A stretch of DNA of 64,000 nucleotides from Dromiciops gliroides (GCF_019393635.1 NC_057864.1:476674617-476738616); one strand, 5' to 3'; positions 13,337 through 28,300 are shown, numbered from the stretch's first letter. Numbers and translations: made by a program. Notes: generated by a model not told the origin, from the letters alone.

Positions 13337-16300
13337 TGTGTGTGTAAGTAATGCACACATATATTTTCAAATTATTTTTTGTATTAATAGAACAGATTTT
13401 TTTTTCCCTTTTTGGAGCCAATCAGGATTAAGTTGACTTGCCCTGGGTTACAGAACTTGTGTCTGAAGCCAGATTGAACTCAGGTTCTCCTGACTCCATG
13501 GCCAATGCTCTATCCAGTACACCACAATGACCCAACAGATATTTTTTCATCATGGCTTTCACTATGGTGGAAAAGAAATTACTTCTCAACTTCAGCACTA
13601 AAGAGTTATCTTTGACAATCCTGAAAAAATAATCCTTAATTAAAATGGGGCAAGTCAAAATAGAACATAACTTGTGCAAGGCCCAAGATGACAATTCTCA
13701 TATTGCTGAGGGATTTATTGAACACAGATGAACCAAACGACCCAATTCCTGACTTGCTTATACATCCCCCTTTCTCTGCTAGCATAATAAATGTTAGAGC
13801 TAAAAGGAACCATAACAAATCGTTTGATCCAGTCCTGCCTTTAGGTTGGTAAGATTCTTCTCTAGTCCCACCACTGGAAGCTTACCCTTTGGGCCATGTT
13901 GCATCAGGGTAGCCATTGTCCTACAATACTTGGGAAGAGGAAGTAGAACTTAAATAGCATAGCTTTCATCAAATTACAGATTTGTATTGTGAATCACTTT
14001 AGTTCAAATTTTATTTTCTTATTACTACAAAGAGTAAAATGGGGCTGATATTTGAGCTCTGGAAATTTTCTGTAGTTTTTAAGTATACAGGCCCTGTAGT
14101 GGAGAAGGAAGTTTTCTGGGCTCCAAAGAATTCCTTTTTTTTTTTGGCAGGGCAATGAGGGTTAAGTGACTTGCCCAGGGTCACACAGCTAGTAACTGCC
14201 AAGTATCTGAGGCTGGATTTGAACTCAGGTCCTCCTGAATCCAGGGCCGGTGCTTTATCCTCTGTGCCATCTAGCTGCCCCCGAGAATTCCTTTTAAAGT
14301 GGCATTTTATCCTTAAACTTTGACAGGTTGTTCTTCTTGTCAGTTGATAGCATTGTTCTACATAAGATATTAGGGTCAATTGGGAAAATAACGAATTCTA
14401 GGGAAAATTAGGAACATGGTTGCTATGTGAAGGATTTTCATGGAAGGAATATTTATTTTTGTATAGCTCCAGAGATTAGATAAAGTAGTATTATAGGCGA
14501 GAAGGTATAGGGAAGTGGTCCTAGATCTTAGTACAAGGAAATATTTCCAGTATTTTGAACTGTTTGAAACAGGACCAGACATTGCCTAGCTAGTGAGTTG
14601 TTTACCACAGATAATGGATGATTACTTGTCAGGGTAGGGGGCTGTGCCCAGGAGTTAGGGTAAAGATATGTATGACTGGATAATGTTTGAGACCCTTTAC
14701 ATAGTTAAGAACCTTTGAGAAGTACTTGAGAGCAAACTGTCTCAGAATCCTGAAATGGGAATTCTTTTCTTTTTTTGTTTTTGGCAGGACAATGAGGGTT
14801 AAGTGACTTGCCCAGGGTCACACAGCTTTGTAAGTGTCAAATATCTGAGGTTGGATTTGAACTCAGGTCGTCCTGAATCCAGGGCCAGTGCTTTATCCAC
14901 TGGACCACTTAGCTGCCCCCCAATTATTTTCTTTTTAAAAAACCTTATGTTCCTTTTACTCTATTTGGTGATTTTGTTTATGCCCCAGTAACAAATTTTG
15001 TTTGACTTCCTAGATCATCAGCAATGTCCCCGCAGACAGCTTGATTCGCACGGAGCGGCCGCCCAACAAAGAGATTTTGCGGTACTTTATTCGCCACAAC
15101 GCTCTCCGTGCTGGCACAGGTGAAAACGCACCTTGGGTAGTGGAGGATGAATTGGTAAAGAAACATGCCCTGCCGAGCAAGTTCAATGACTTCTTACTTG
15201 ACCCATACAAGGTAAGGGCTCTTGATTGCTAAAACACAAAGCATTAGGTCAAGTTCTCAGGAGGGCGGTGGGAGCGACAGGAGCAGTGCTGTAGTAAGGG
15301 TTACATTCAGGCAGCAGAAATTTTGTTACTCATCACACCCTACTGGGAGAAGAGATCTCCTGGAGAACTTGCATTTGGTACTCTAGGGCTGAGGGCAGGG
15401 AGCTGTTTGTTTGTGTGTTTTTCTGATGAAACATCATTAATTATTCATTATGACTTGTATTTTGTATAAGTACCAGCGTGTGTGAATATTTGCCCAGACC
15501 AAAGAAAGTTTAAAGCATATATTCACTGGATTTCAAACTGCTTCAGTAACCGCGCTTCAACATCTTTGTACTAAGTTTAATCTTCCTTGGAGTCATCAAT
15601 GGATTTTTTAAAAAGCTTTTCTAGATATAAATTTACGCGTTGTGATTTGTTCAACATGTTTAGCATACATTTATTGGATGGCTTCTGTTTTCAATTTGTG
15701 CTTCTTGGTTTTGAAATACTGATTCTCTGAATCAAATAAAATTGCTTATGGACAGTCCTTACCCAAGAGAGGGTGAGTATTTATGGTAGCCTAGTGGAAA
15801 ATGCTAATGCTTTCTAGAATTTGAGGTTCCTTCACAGGGCAGTTCATTTAATTCTTAACACATTCTGTTAGTTATAGTCATGTGACAGTTGGGAAAACAG
15901 GCATGAAAAAAGATATTAACAGCTTGTGGTCACAAACAAATGAGTAAGTAGGGAGTTTTCTGACTATCGGTCTGGAATCTTTCCACAGCATGGTGGTGAT
16001 TTATCATTTTTACCTCTTAACTCCATCAAAGTTGAGTTTAAAAAACCACAACCTGCACTCCTCCCATTTTCATCATAGCATTTTCCTTTAAATTTTTTTT
16101 TTTAAACTAAAGATCAACTTTATCATCCCAGTTGAGAAAGAGAAACAAAACCCCTGGTACAACCGTTTATAGCCACAGAATACCAATTCCCACCTTGGCC
16201 ATGCATGTCCAAAATAAATATGTACATCCCGAGGCCGTCACTTCTCTGTCAGAAGTCTTGTAGCCTGTTTTCATCCTGAGTGCTCTTGAAAGGACAGGTG

Positions 16301-19300
16301 ATCATCACTTGGCTCAATCATTTGTCTTATAATATTGTTATATAAATTATTCTCCTGGTTTCTTCTTACTTCGCTTTGCATCAGTTTGTATAAGCCTTCC
16401 CAGGTTTCTCTGGAGCCATCTCCTTCATCATCTTCATTTCTTACAGGATGGTAGTGTTCCTTTACAATCATTTACTTGATCACCTGTTTTCCAGGGGATG
16501 TGCAGCCGCTCAGTTTCTAGTTCTTTGCCACAGCAAAATGATCTGCTACAAACATTTGTATAACCTTAGTTTGTTTTGTTTAGAACTGATCTCCACCTTA
16601 CTCCCTCTTATTCCTCCCTTGTGTGTGTGATGATTAAAAATTTGAGAGAGGTCGTTTCTGGGTAATTTAATCATTTTATTAATAGGCTGGCAGGTTATTA
16701 ATAAAAGCCTAGTCTATGACTGTCTCTCAGACCAAAGAGCCCTAATGGCAGTGGGGTCATGCAGTTTATATGCCTTTCTTAACTGTAGGAGGTCCATCTG
16801 TAGCAGTCAGTTCTAATTGGTTGACATGATTGCAGGTGTGTTATATTAAAAAGAAGTCTGAGGATACTGACTCAAATCTTGGTAAAAAGAAGGCCTCAGA
16901 GGGGCCAGCTAGGTGGCACAGTGGATAAATAAAGCACTGGCCCTGGATTCAGGAGGACCTGAGTTTAAATCCGGCCTCAGACACTTGACACTTAATAGCT
17001 GTGTGACTCTGGGCAAGTCACTTAACCCTCATTGCCCTGCAAAAAAAGCAAAAGAAGAAGAAGGCATCAGAGAAAGAATGCAGACCTTCCCCAAGCTGAT
17101 GGGGGGTACAACAGATCTCTATCCAAGACTCCTCAGACCTATATGAGCCCCATTTTCAAGGAGAACTTGACCTTGGAGGGGGGTTGACTAAAGGACTAAG
17201 AGAGAAAGGAAGAGTCACTGGATTCTCCCCAAGATATTGGTTGTAATTGTTTCTCACATCTCACTTTCCTTTCTATTTTCCTATTGATTGAAATGTACTC
17301 TATGTGCACACATGAGCATAGGCACATATGGAATAGGTATGCACGTGTGTATGGAGTCTAGGCTCCTTTGATCAAGCAGTTCAGATGAGAGTGAGTTTCC
17401 AGCTTCAGGTTCCTCCCATGTTCTCCCTCTTTCCTCCTTGGCTGTCTAGACTTCTTTACATATTATGAGATACTTTCCCCTAGTGTCTTATTCCTCTTCC
17501 TCTGTAACCCTTCCAAGTCTTTTTAGACCATCAAGACATAACTGAACCATTCCCAGGCCCTTTGATTCCTGATGAGGACGAGTTCAGAGGGGACAAGTTT
17601 CATCTCCCTCCCCTATTAGAATGGAAGCAGTGAATAATTGTTCTTGTTTACCTTTTTATGTTTCTCTTGATTGCTGTGTTTGCACTTCAGAATCTCCAGG
17701 CAGGTCTGGTCTTTCATCAGGAATGCTTAGAACGAGGGGCAGCTAAGTGGCACAATGGATAGAGCACTGGCCCTGAATTCAGAAAGACCTGAGTTCAAAT
17801 CTGGCCTCAGACACTTGATACTAGCTGTGTGACCCTGGGCAAGTCACTTAACCCCATTTGCCTCACCAAAAAACAAAAACAAAAAGGAATGCTTAGAAGG
17901 CCTCTCTTTCATTTTCAAGTTTTCTGGGTTAAGTTTTACCTTCTGGAGTATTGAATATTAAGTTCTCTGCTACTTTCTACTTGTGGCTGCTAAATCATGT
18001 GTGATCATCCTCACTGTGGCTCTTCAGTACTTGAATTTGTTGTTTCTGTCTGCTGCCAGTACTTTTTCTTTAACTTGGAAGTTTGGGATTTTGGCTATAA
18101 TGTTGCTGGGAATTTTTATTTTGAGATTTCTTTCAGAAGGTGACTGATGGATTCATTCCACTTTGTGCTCTGGCTTTTATTTATTTGTTTGTTTGTTTTT
18201 GCGGGACAATGAGGTGTCCTCTGGTTTTAAGAGATCTGGACGGCTTTTTAGATTTCTTGAACTAGGGTGGTTTCTTAAGGTATTCCAATGATTTAAAATT
18301 TTTTTTTCTCCTTGATCTATTTTTCAGGTCACTTGTTTTTGTTATGAGATAACCTTGCATTTTCTTCTACTTTTTTCAGTCTTTTGATTTAGCTTCTATA
18401 TGATCCATTCTAGTTTTTAGTTTGTTGCTTGGACATTGTCTTGTACCTCATATACCTAGTTGTTAATTCTCCTTTCAGTTTTTTCTTCCATAGCTCCTGT
18501 TTCTTTTCCATTTTTTCCCCTTTAGCTCTTTGATTTCGTTAAAAAAAATTCTTTTTTTAATTCTGTATCTCTCCCAGGAATTTTAGTTCAACTCGTGCCC
18601 AAGTTATGTTTTTCTTCGAAACTTTGCTTGTAGAGGGTTTGAATTTCCAAGCCCAGAGCCACATGCTTCTTCCTCCCTTTATAAAATGCTGGATCCTCAC
18701 CACTTCAGTCCATCGCTCTTCTTGAGTCCAGATGCCCCTTTGACTTTTGTGAGCAGCATGGAAGTTCTGACTCTTTCTCTTTGACCCAGACATCATAGAT
18801 GAAGGGTCTAGAATCACCTTGTCCACTGATGGAAGTGTTATTTAAAAACATTTTGGGGTGGCAGTTAATGTAGGAGGCAGTTAACTTGTTCGAATACCAC
18901 AGATAAGTAGCATTTCAAAGACAAGTGTTTAGTCCTTTGAGACCCTTATCACTTTCTCCTCAACTCCAACATTTATTTATTTACCAAAATAATCTTCCTA
19001 AGTGTGCAGGGGAACCCATTACTGCCCCGCCCAGGGGGTCAGTGGTTCTAGTTTGCCCTCACGATGAGCCCTCTACAACTTGGCTTCCTTCTGCCCTCTC
19101 TGCCCTTTCTTGCATGGTACTTTCTATGGATTCTGCCGGAGCTGGTTCCTTGTTACGTCCTGTTCTCAGTCCCCCTGTCCAGATTCCGTTCCTTTCTCAT
19201 ATCTGACTTGGGAAATCCCTTTCTTCAGAACCTGGCTTTGGGCTTGTCTTTTCAGTGGCGGCTTCCCAGATCCTCCACCTCAGGGGTCTTCGCCTTTCCT

Positions 19301-22300
19301 AGGGTGGAGCTCCTGCAGTCCCATCACCTTTCCCCTTACACGGGGAGTGCTCCCATTGCTTTCTTTCCAGTTTGGGGGTGGGGTTGAGGCGTGCGCTTCA
19401 TGTCATGGTTTTCTTAGTGTTGTCAGATTGTTTTTCTCATGACTTGTAGGAGATTCTGTGGCAGAGATGATATTGGCAGGAAGGTGTCCTTTGGTCTGTC
19501 TGATGTTTGGGCTGGGCTGGAAGATGACAGAGCAGTCAGTATGTGTGAGTCTTCATGTCTAGATGATCAGCTGCACTGGGCAGGAACCATTCCATCCGCC
19601 ATTCAGTATTTTGTGGACAGTGGGGATCCAGTGAAGTGGAAGTGGAAGCCAGTCCCTCTATGTTTTGTTCCTTTGGGTTATTTTAGTGCTGGAACAAATG
19701 GAGCTTGAATATCTCAACCTGAGTTTGTCCTCAAGTCTGTCCTTTCTTCACATCCAAAGACAGGATGGTGTTTAGAGTTATAACACCACTGTTAATTATT
19801 TAGATGTGAATTACTAGTTCCTGTCCCATAATTTATACTGGCTTGGCATCCTCATTTAACAAATAAAAGATGTTTCTCATCTCCCTGCTAATAACATTGT
19901 TGGATTGGGGAGACCTAGATACAAGAAAACAACAATATATACTATAGGCCAATATATGCCTTGGCCTGGGATTTTTCTTTTAATAAACTATTTCGTTTCT
20001 TGAATGTTTGTGTTAGAGACCAGGTAAGTGGCACTTGTTCAATTAATTATAACAGTTCCAGTTTCCCCTCTCATGCCCTTTTATTCTAAAACATTTTTTT
20101 TCTGCTTCATTCATTCATTCTTGAAACATTCCTATAAAGCAAACAAGAGTGACACAGGGGGAGCTTAGAGTGGTCCATGGAACTTCTCCTGTGCGGAGAA
20201 AGCATCATCGTCATTGCCATTTTACAGGTTCCAGTGCCAGTGGCTAGTGCGGCACTCGAGTCCAGAATACCAAGCATGACTAGGTAGTGCTCTTGAGTTT
20301 TATTTAGCATACTGTCACCAGCCATTCAGTTAAATTTCATATATAGGGATAGCTGGGTGGCAGCAGTGGATAGAGCACCGGCCCTGGAGTCAGGAGGACC
20401 TGAGTTCAAATCTGACCTCAGATACTTGACACTTACTAGCTCTGTGACCCTGAGCAAGTCACTTAACCCCAATTGCCTCACCCCCCCCCAAATCATATAT
20501 AAATCATTACAACCAATAATTTTGTTGATTTATTCATTTATTAAGGACACATACTAGTCTGAAGCAAATGGTGGTGATGGTGGGTGGTGGTAGTAGGAGT
20601 CTTCTTACTGTTAATGTCCCCCAGGTTGCTAAAACATATCTCTTGGTCATTACCCATCAGGGAAGGTTCTTGTTTAAATGACAGCTATTAATGAATGACC
20701 ATATTTATTAAATACCTGCTGTGTATCAGGCATGAGTATATCAGTTGTGTCAGGTGCTTGGGCTACAAAGAAAAGGAGTGAGGCAGTTCCTCTTCTCAGA
20801 GTTTTCCTCATAATGACAAATACTATGGAAACATCTATGGAGAACAAATAGAACAAAACAGTGCTTCATGGGAGGAGGGAGGGGCTTCCACAGACTGGGG
20901 ATCAGAGCAAAAGCAGGGAGAGGAGTGCTGTGTGTGAGGAATAGAAAGTCCAGGCAGTCTGGGGATTGTGCAGTGACTTTGGAAAGATAATCGGGGCCAG
21001 GCTGTGCAGAGAATGAAAAGCTAAACGGGGGAGCTTGTGTTTGCTACATGCAGTGGAGAAAGTTACTGAACTTTCAGGAGGGGAGAGACGTGGTCTCCTC
21101 TGAGAGATTCATGACAGGGAGACCTGGTAGTGAATGGTTTTAAGACATGATGAGGGCCTGAACTCAGGTTATGGGCCAGGCCCTGTGAGTAGAGAGAAGG
21201 AATTGGATGTGAAAGGTATTATGGGTGTTAGAAATGGCAAGGTTCAGTAACCAGTCATCTCCATGCCATGAATGAGTGAGGCATCAGAAATCACTCCTAG
21301 AGTCCCAAACCTGGGAGACTGGAAGAATTGTGGCACCTTTGATAGAGGGAGGAGTTTGGAATAGGGTTAGGTTTTGGGGGAAATCATTTCAACATGTTTA
21401 GTTTGAAAAAGTCTCCAGGACATCCAATGGAAAATGTCCACTAGGCCATTGGTAAATGTGTGAGTCATCTGTGGAGAGTGCGAATTCAATCCGTGGGATA
21501 CTGGCGATGGAGAGAGCTCGGGCGCTTTGGAGAGGATGGAAGAATCTAGATTGCAAAGGGCTGAGGAGTGAGTGAGAGGAAGTGGAGCTAGTTAGATAGA
21601 GGATGGTGACTTGAGGGGATGGTAGGTGGTTTGGTGGGTTTTGTTTGTTTTTGAGAAAGGCAGAGATTTCCAGGTGTTTGAAGACAGTAATAGAAGGATC
21701 CATTAAGAAAAGGTTGAAGGTTAGAGAGGATGATGGAGGTTAGTCTGCTGATGAAGACTGGAGGCTTAGAATCAAGGGCGCATGTAAATTGAAGAGCCTC
21801 CTTTTCTTTTTTTTTTTCTTTTTAAGTGAGGCAGTTGGGGTTAAGTGACTTGCCCAGGGGCACACAGCTAGTAAGTGTTAAGTGTCTGAGGCCGGATTTG
21901 AACTCAGGTACTCCTGACTCCAGGGCCGGTGCTCTAACCACTGCGCCACCTAGCTGCCCCAAAGAGCCTCCTTTTCAAGAGACAGTGTGAGGAAAAAGAG
22001 CAGAGAGTGGGAGATGCTTTCTGGTCTTTTGAAGTGAAGATAAAAGGAGACAAGGGAGTTCAGGCCGTTGGCCTTAATTTTCTCATTGAAGAGAAGTCTG
22101 GCTGAGAGGGGAGAATGGTGGAGAGGTAGGAGGCTTGAGGATTGGTTTGGTTAGACTGATTTCTCTGGGGAGTGAGATAGGCAATTAGGAATTCCCTTCC
22201 CCCACCTCTCCCAATGAGTTGATTATGCTAAGTGGGGGGGTGGTTTTATACTTTTTCAGATACCCCTGAGTCCAGCCATGCCGGCTCCCACTCGGCTGTG

Positions 22301-25300
22301 ACTGCCCAGCATGCCCCATGCTGAGATGATCCAGCTGCTGAAGGACCCTGCTCACCCAGGGAGCCGGTCATTTGGGAGGGGGTTGGGTGAGTCCATTTCT
22401 TTGCTTTTTAAAAATATATGGTGTGGCTTCAAAAAATCACACCTTCTATATGAAAGGGGTTACTGGACAATCTTGCTCACCCTCAAAGCCAAACTGTTCC
22501 GGCAGTTTTAGTATCCTTGGAGCAAACTCAGAAGCATTTTAAGCTTGGCTAGAATGAAAACCTGGACTTGGAAGAACCCAGTACCAACTTGGAGAAATTT
22601 ATCAGCTATATCAATTTGTAGGGGCAGAAAAGGCTTATTTTTTCCCTTTAATTTATTACTTATTTTTAACATATTTTTCTTTTTAAATTTTGAGTTCCAG
22701 TCTCTTTCCTCCCCCACCCACTGAGAAGTCAAACAATATATCAGTTATATATGTGAAATCATGCAAAACTTTCATATTAGATGTATCACTAAAAAAAATT
22801 TTTAAATTATACTTGAATTTGCAATCAGAGTTCATCGGTTCTCTCTCTGGAGGAGGGTGGCACTTTCTCATCATGAAGTCTTTGGAATTGTTTTGGATCA
22901 TTGTATTGGTCAGAGTAGCCAAGGCTTTCACAATTGATCATCATTACATTACTATTACTGTGCACAACGATACCCCTATTTCTCTCACTTTGCATCATCA
23001 ATTCATGTAAGTCTTCCCAGGTTTTTCTGAAAGCATCCTATTCCTCATTTCTTACAGCACAATAGTATTCCATCACAATCATATATCTCAGCTTGTTCAG
23101 ACGTTCTCCGGTTGATGAGCATGCCCTCAGTTTTCAATTCTTTGCCACCACCAAAAGAGCTGCTATAAATATTTTTGTACATATTGGTCCTTTTCCTTTT
23201 ATCTCTGAAGTACAGACCTTAGTGGTGGTATTGGTGGGTCAATGGGTATGTGCAGCTTTAGTTCTAGATTGTTTCCCAGAATGATTGGATCACTTCATTA
23301 GCGCATCCCCTAAAAACATTGCTCGTTGCTTTTTTTTTTCTTTCTTTCTTTCTTTTTTTTTTTTTTTAGTGAGGCAATTGGGGTTAAGTGACTTGCCCAG
23401 GGTCACACAGCTAGTAAGTGTCAAGTGTCTGAGGCCGGATTTGAACTCAGGTACTCCTGAATCCAGGGCTGGTGCTTTACCCACTGTGCCACCTAGCTGC
23501 CCCACATTGGTCATTTCTAATAGGTATGAAATGGTATTTTGGCTTTGTCATAATTTTCCTTTCTCTAATCAGTAGTGATTTAGAGCATTTTTTTCACATG
23601 CCTATTGATAGGTTTGATTTCTTCTGAAAACTGGTAGTTCCTATTCTTTCACCACTTATCATTGGGTACTAGCTTGTGTTTTTACAAATTTGACTCAGTC
23701 CTCTATATATTTGAGAAATTAAGCCTTTATCAGAGACACTTGCTATGAAATTCTTTGATATTCTTCATTCTTTATGATTCCTTTTGGTAAAATGTAGTTT
23801 TCCTGATCATCTCTTTTTAATTAGGTCTATTTTTGCTTTTGCTTTCTTGGAGCTTACTCCAAGTACTGCTTACTCCTGCTTTTTAAAGTTACTTCAGCTA
23901 AAGCATAATAGATTCTGCCCTGGCCCTTTAGTCTTTCTGTTTGAAATATGTCTCTTGTATACAACATAATGTTAGATTCTGATTTCTAATCCATTCTGTT
24001 ATCTGCTTCTATTTTATGAATTAGCTCAACCCATTCACATTCATGGATGATCACTAACTATGCATTTCCCTCTATCCTATTTTCTTTTTTTTTCTTTCTT
24101 TTTCTTTTTTTGGTGAGGCAGTTGGGGTTAAGTGACTTGCCCAGGGTCACACAGTAAATGTCAAGTTTCAGAGGGCGGATTTGAACTCAGGTCCTTCTGA
24201 ATCCAGGGCCGGTGCTCTATCCACTGTGCTGCCTAGCTGCCCCCACCTCTATCCTATTTTCTTCCATCTTTCTCTTTCTCTTGCCCCTCTTCAAAGGTCT
24301 GTTTTGCTTCTGACCTCTGCTTCCCCTTATCCTACCTCCTTTTATCATTCTCCCCCCCCCCCCCCCAATCTTATTCCCTTCCCCTCTTATTTCTCTGTTG
24401 GGTAAAAAAGATATTTTGAGTTCAGCATATGTGTATGAAATAAGATGATATCAAATATACAGTGGTTAATTACATATCTACACATTAATTATATGATTAA
24501 ATTAATAATATATCTTATCATTTATATATTTTCTTCCCTCTTTGAACCAATTCCAATGAGAGTAAGGTTTAAGCATCCCCCTACCCCCAATTTCTCTCCA
24601 CTAGAAAAGTTCTTCCTTGTTCACCTCTTTTAAGTGAGAAAACTTTCCCCATTTGCCTCTTCCTTTCCCCTTGTCCAACTGCATTCCTCTTCCTCACTCT
24701 TCTATTCTTTTTTGGGAGATCATCCCCCCATTATTGACTCACATCCCTGCCCTCTGTCTATGTAGACTCCTTCTAAGTGTTCCAATAATGATAAAGTTCT
24801 TAGGTGTTACATGTATCATCTTCCCATGCAGGAATGTCATCAGTTTAATTTTGAGTTCCTTATGATTACTCTTTCCTGTTGACCTTTTTATGTTTCACTC
24901 CACTCTCTTGTTGGCATGTCAGCTTTTCTATTCAGTTCTGTTCTTTTCATGAGCAATGCCTGGAAGTCCTCTATTTTGCTGAATAGCCATTTTTCTACAT
25001 GAAGGATTATTCTTAGTTTTGCTGGGTTATTGATTTGGGGTTGTAATTCCAGCTCCTTTCCCCTTTGGAGTATCATTCCAAGCCCTCTGATCCTTTACTT
25101 TTGTTGTTGTTGCAGTTGTTTGTCGTGTCTGACCCTTTGTGACCCCATTTGGGGTCTTCTTGGCAAAGATACAGAAATGATTTGCTATTTCCTACTCCAG
25201 CTCATTTTATAGGTGAGGAAACTGAGGCAAATAGGGCGGAGTGACTTGCTCAGGGTCACACAATTGGTAAGTGTCTGAGGCCAGATTTTATTTAACTCAT

Positions 25301-28300
25301 GAAGAGGAGTCTTCCTGACTCCAGGCCTGATGAACTATCTACTAGCTGCCTTTTAGGATAAAGTATTTTTTGTTTTTGGGGGGAGTTTTTTGAGTGGTTT
25401 TTTTGGGGTTTTTTTTGCAAGGCAGTGGGGGTTAAGTGACTTGCCCAGAGTCACAGCTAGTAAGTGTTAAGTGTCTGAGGCTGGATTTGAACTCAGGTAC
25501 TCCTGACTCCAGGGCTGGTGCTCTATCCACTGTGCCCCCTAGCTGCCCCTGGATAAAGTATTTTTGAAGATAGTGGTTCATTTTTGTAAAACTTGTACAG
25601 AGGAGAACAGAGCTCTTGTTTTTTCCTGAAGCTTCTCAGGATGGAGTGATTGTTTCCTCTCCTGGATAATCCTTTGGTAGCCTGTCTTGAGAGATGGCCT
25701 GGCCTAATTGGGGGGGGGGGGGTGAGTGAAGTCCTATCTCTGATTAATTTCTCTCTGTAACCACGGGCACGCCGTTTCACTGCGCGGTGACTTAGTTTCT
25801 TCATCTCTAAAACAAAAAATAATAATACCGATATTACTTAATTCCAGTGGGCTTGTTGTGTAGCTCAGAGGAGATCCAGGTAAAACATTTCTCTAACTTT
25901 ATTTTTTCTTAAAATTTGTTTTGATATCTTCTTACTTTACTCTTTTACCTGTGTTTTCCCCTGTTTATCCCCTCTCAGTAAGCTGCCCTTCTGACAGGTT
26001 TTGATTTTTAGTTTTCTTAGAGATCTGGAGCTTTCTATCGTGGTTGTTAATAGTTTTGCAATTCTTTGGAGAATGGTCCATGTCCTTTTTTTTTCCCTGG
26101 GCAGTTGGGGTTAAGTGACTTGCCCAGGGTCACACAGCTAGTCAGTGTTAAGTGTCTGAGGCCAGATTTGAACTCAGGTCCTCCTGAATCCAGGGCCAGT
26201 GCTCTATCCACTGCGCCACCTAGCTGCCCCAGTCCATATCCTTTTACCATTTATCTATTTGGAAATGGGTTTTGGTCTTATAAAATTTGCTACAAGTAAT
26301 CTCCTCCCTGCCCCCCAATACTCTTCCATCTTATCCTAGTTGTATTAATTTTGGTTGTGCAAAAACTTTTCAATTTCATGCAATTAAAATGTATTATTTT
26401 ATCTTTTGTAATTTCCTTCAACCCTTATTTGATTAAGAATTTTCCTGCCCACAGCTGTCAGAAGTATAAGATCTTATCCTTTTCTGTTGTTGTTGTTTTT
26501 TAAAAATAGTGTGACCTTTAATATTGAGGGCCTATCCATTTTGAATTTCAATTTCCTGTTTTGTTTTTTGCGGGACAGTGAGGGTTAAGTGGCTTGCCCA
26601 GGGTCACACAGCTAGCCTCAACTGTCTGAGGTCGGATCTGAACTCAGCCTCCTGAATCCAGGGCCGGTGCTTTATTCACTTTGCCACCTAGCTGTCCCCT
26701 CAATTTCCTGTTAACCATTTTTGTTCTTTCCCAGTTAAAAGATCAGTTTTCTTGGAGAAAATGAAAGTAGAAATGGAGTTGTCATTGTGCCTTCTTCCTA
26801 TCTTCCTTTGGCATCCTCTTTCCAGTCATATTTTCATGTTTCTAATTTGTCCCCCTCAGCCACTGCTAGGAAAACTGGAAAGGAAGCTGGCAGAAATTAA
26901 GCTTAGACCAATATCTTAGACTATATTCTATAATAAGTTCAAGATTTTTACATGATCTGAATATTAAAGATTGAATAGAATCTTTTAAAAATTAGAAGAA
27001 AAGCTCCTTGCTAACTTGAAAGCCTGTATTAGTGTTAGATAGTATAGTACTAACTGAGCGGATCTTCCAAGGAAGGAGAGTTGGCATGTACAGTGGCATG
27101 AGGTGGGGGGCAGTCCATAGTAGTGCAGGGCAGCACAGTGAAGTATCTGCCAGCTTCAGAAAGGACTGGTGGTTGTGGTTGAAGTTTCTTAGGGAAAGGA
27201 TGGGAGCGGGGCAAGGCACTGGGGGTCAATGTCAGGAATACTTTTTTATCCTGTGGGCTCAATGAAGGTGCTTGTTTAATGGAGTAGTGCTAGAAGATTG
27301 ATTTGGCAATACTTTCACAGGGTGGATTAGAAGGGAAGTAGAGAGACTAGAGACCTCAGGAGCTTGTTGCATAATCATTCAAGTGGTGAATGTTTAGAAT
27401 AGGTTATGGAAAATGGAAAGTAGAGGGATTGAGTTAAGACACTTGTTGAATGTATACAACTTAGATTAATTAGAAAAAGAATGAACTGGGGTTTGAGTGT
27501 GGCTGACTCAGTGAATCCTGGTGCCATTAATTAGGAGCAGAGAACTTTGGAGATGAGGAGTGGATAATGTGCCTTAAATGCTATGCCCCCATAGGTTTGC
27601 ATTCCAGAGGACTTCCTCATTTACATGGTTGCTTCCTAATTGGTGATGAACTTTGTTTCACCCACTAACTGGGTACTTTACTGTGATTTTTAAAAATTCC
27701 TTTAGTGAGCACACCTATTGATTTAGAATTTGCTTCGTGGTAAGCATTGTGTTCATGACTAGATTGGGAAGGTGCGTGGTTTCTCCAGTTTATTAGCTTT
27801 TTGTTCCATTTGTTCCATTGTTTGCTTTTCTCTTAATATTAGTGATTCAGAACATTTTCCCCATATTATTTGTTAGTAACTTGCTTTGCTTCTCTTGAAC
27901 TACTTGTTCATATCCTTTGTTTTTGTGTTTGGTTTTTTAATTTAAAATTTTATTTTCCGTTCCGTTCTCTCTACTCTGTCCCCCATCCATTAAGAAAGCA
28001 AGAAATATGAATAGGATACCCTTTATACAGTCATGCACATTTCTACCTTCCACACAAAACAAAACAAAACAAAAACATCAAAAAATAATTTTTTTGAAAT
28101 CAGTTCTGTCTCAAAGTTTATAGCATTTATATCATGAGTCTTTTGGAGTTGGTGGATCATTGTATTGATCAAAGTCACTAAGTCTTTCACAATTCATCTT
28201 TGTTACATTATTGTTATTGTGTACAGTATTCTTCTGGTGCTTCTCGCTTCACTTTGCATTGGTTCAGGTAGGTCTTGGCCATGTTTTTCTGAAGCCAACC

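Larger units (their letters stand above)
8384..15013. other. BAZ1B intron with DNAJC19 retrocopy and L1 ORF2 remnants
   Basis: It holds about ten young SINE copies or fragments, MIRs, the retrocopy at 10.9-11.2 kb and sense-oriented L1 remnants. The stretches 13540-14120 and 14300-14765 show nothing identifiable. Confidence 0.75.
22640..25093 (-). mobile_element. Long L1 segment (ORF2 to 3' UTR), antisense
   Basis: The best-preserved L1 in the window. From the 3' UTR (AGTTCCAGTCTCTTTCCTCC) through ATTCTTTGCCACCACCAAAA to ORF2 text ending AGCCCTCTGATCCTTTACTT. SINEs are inserted at 23329-23504 and 24087-24246, the second with a 17-base duplication. It has many frame breaks and is not active. 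Confidence 0.8.

Noticed and set aside
23285..23575. Small open frames reading LGLSDLPRVTQLVSVKCLRP and its reverse
   Set aside because: The same peptide recurs at many places because it is the translated CORE-SINE; it is not a gene.
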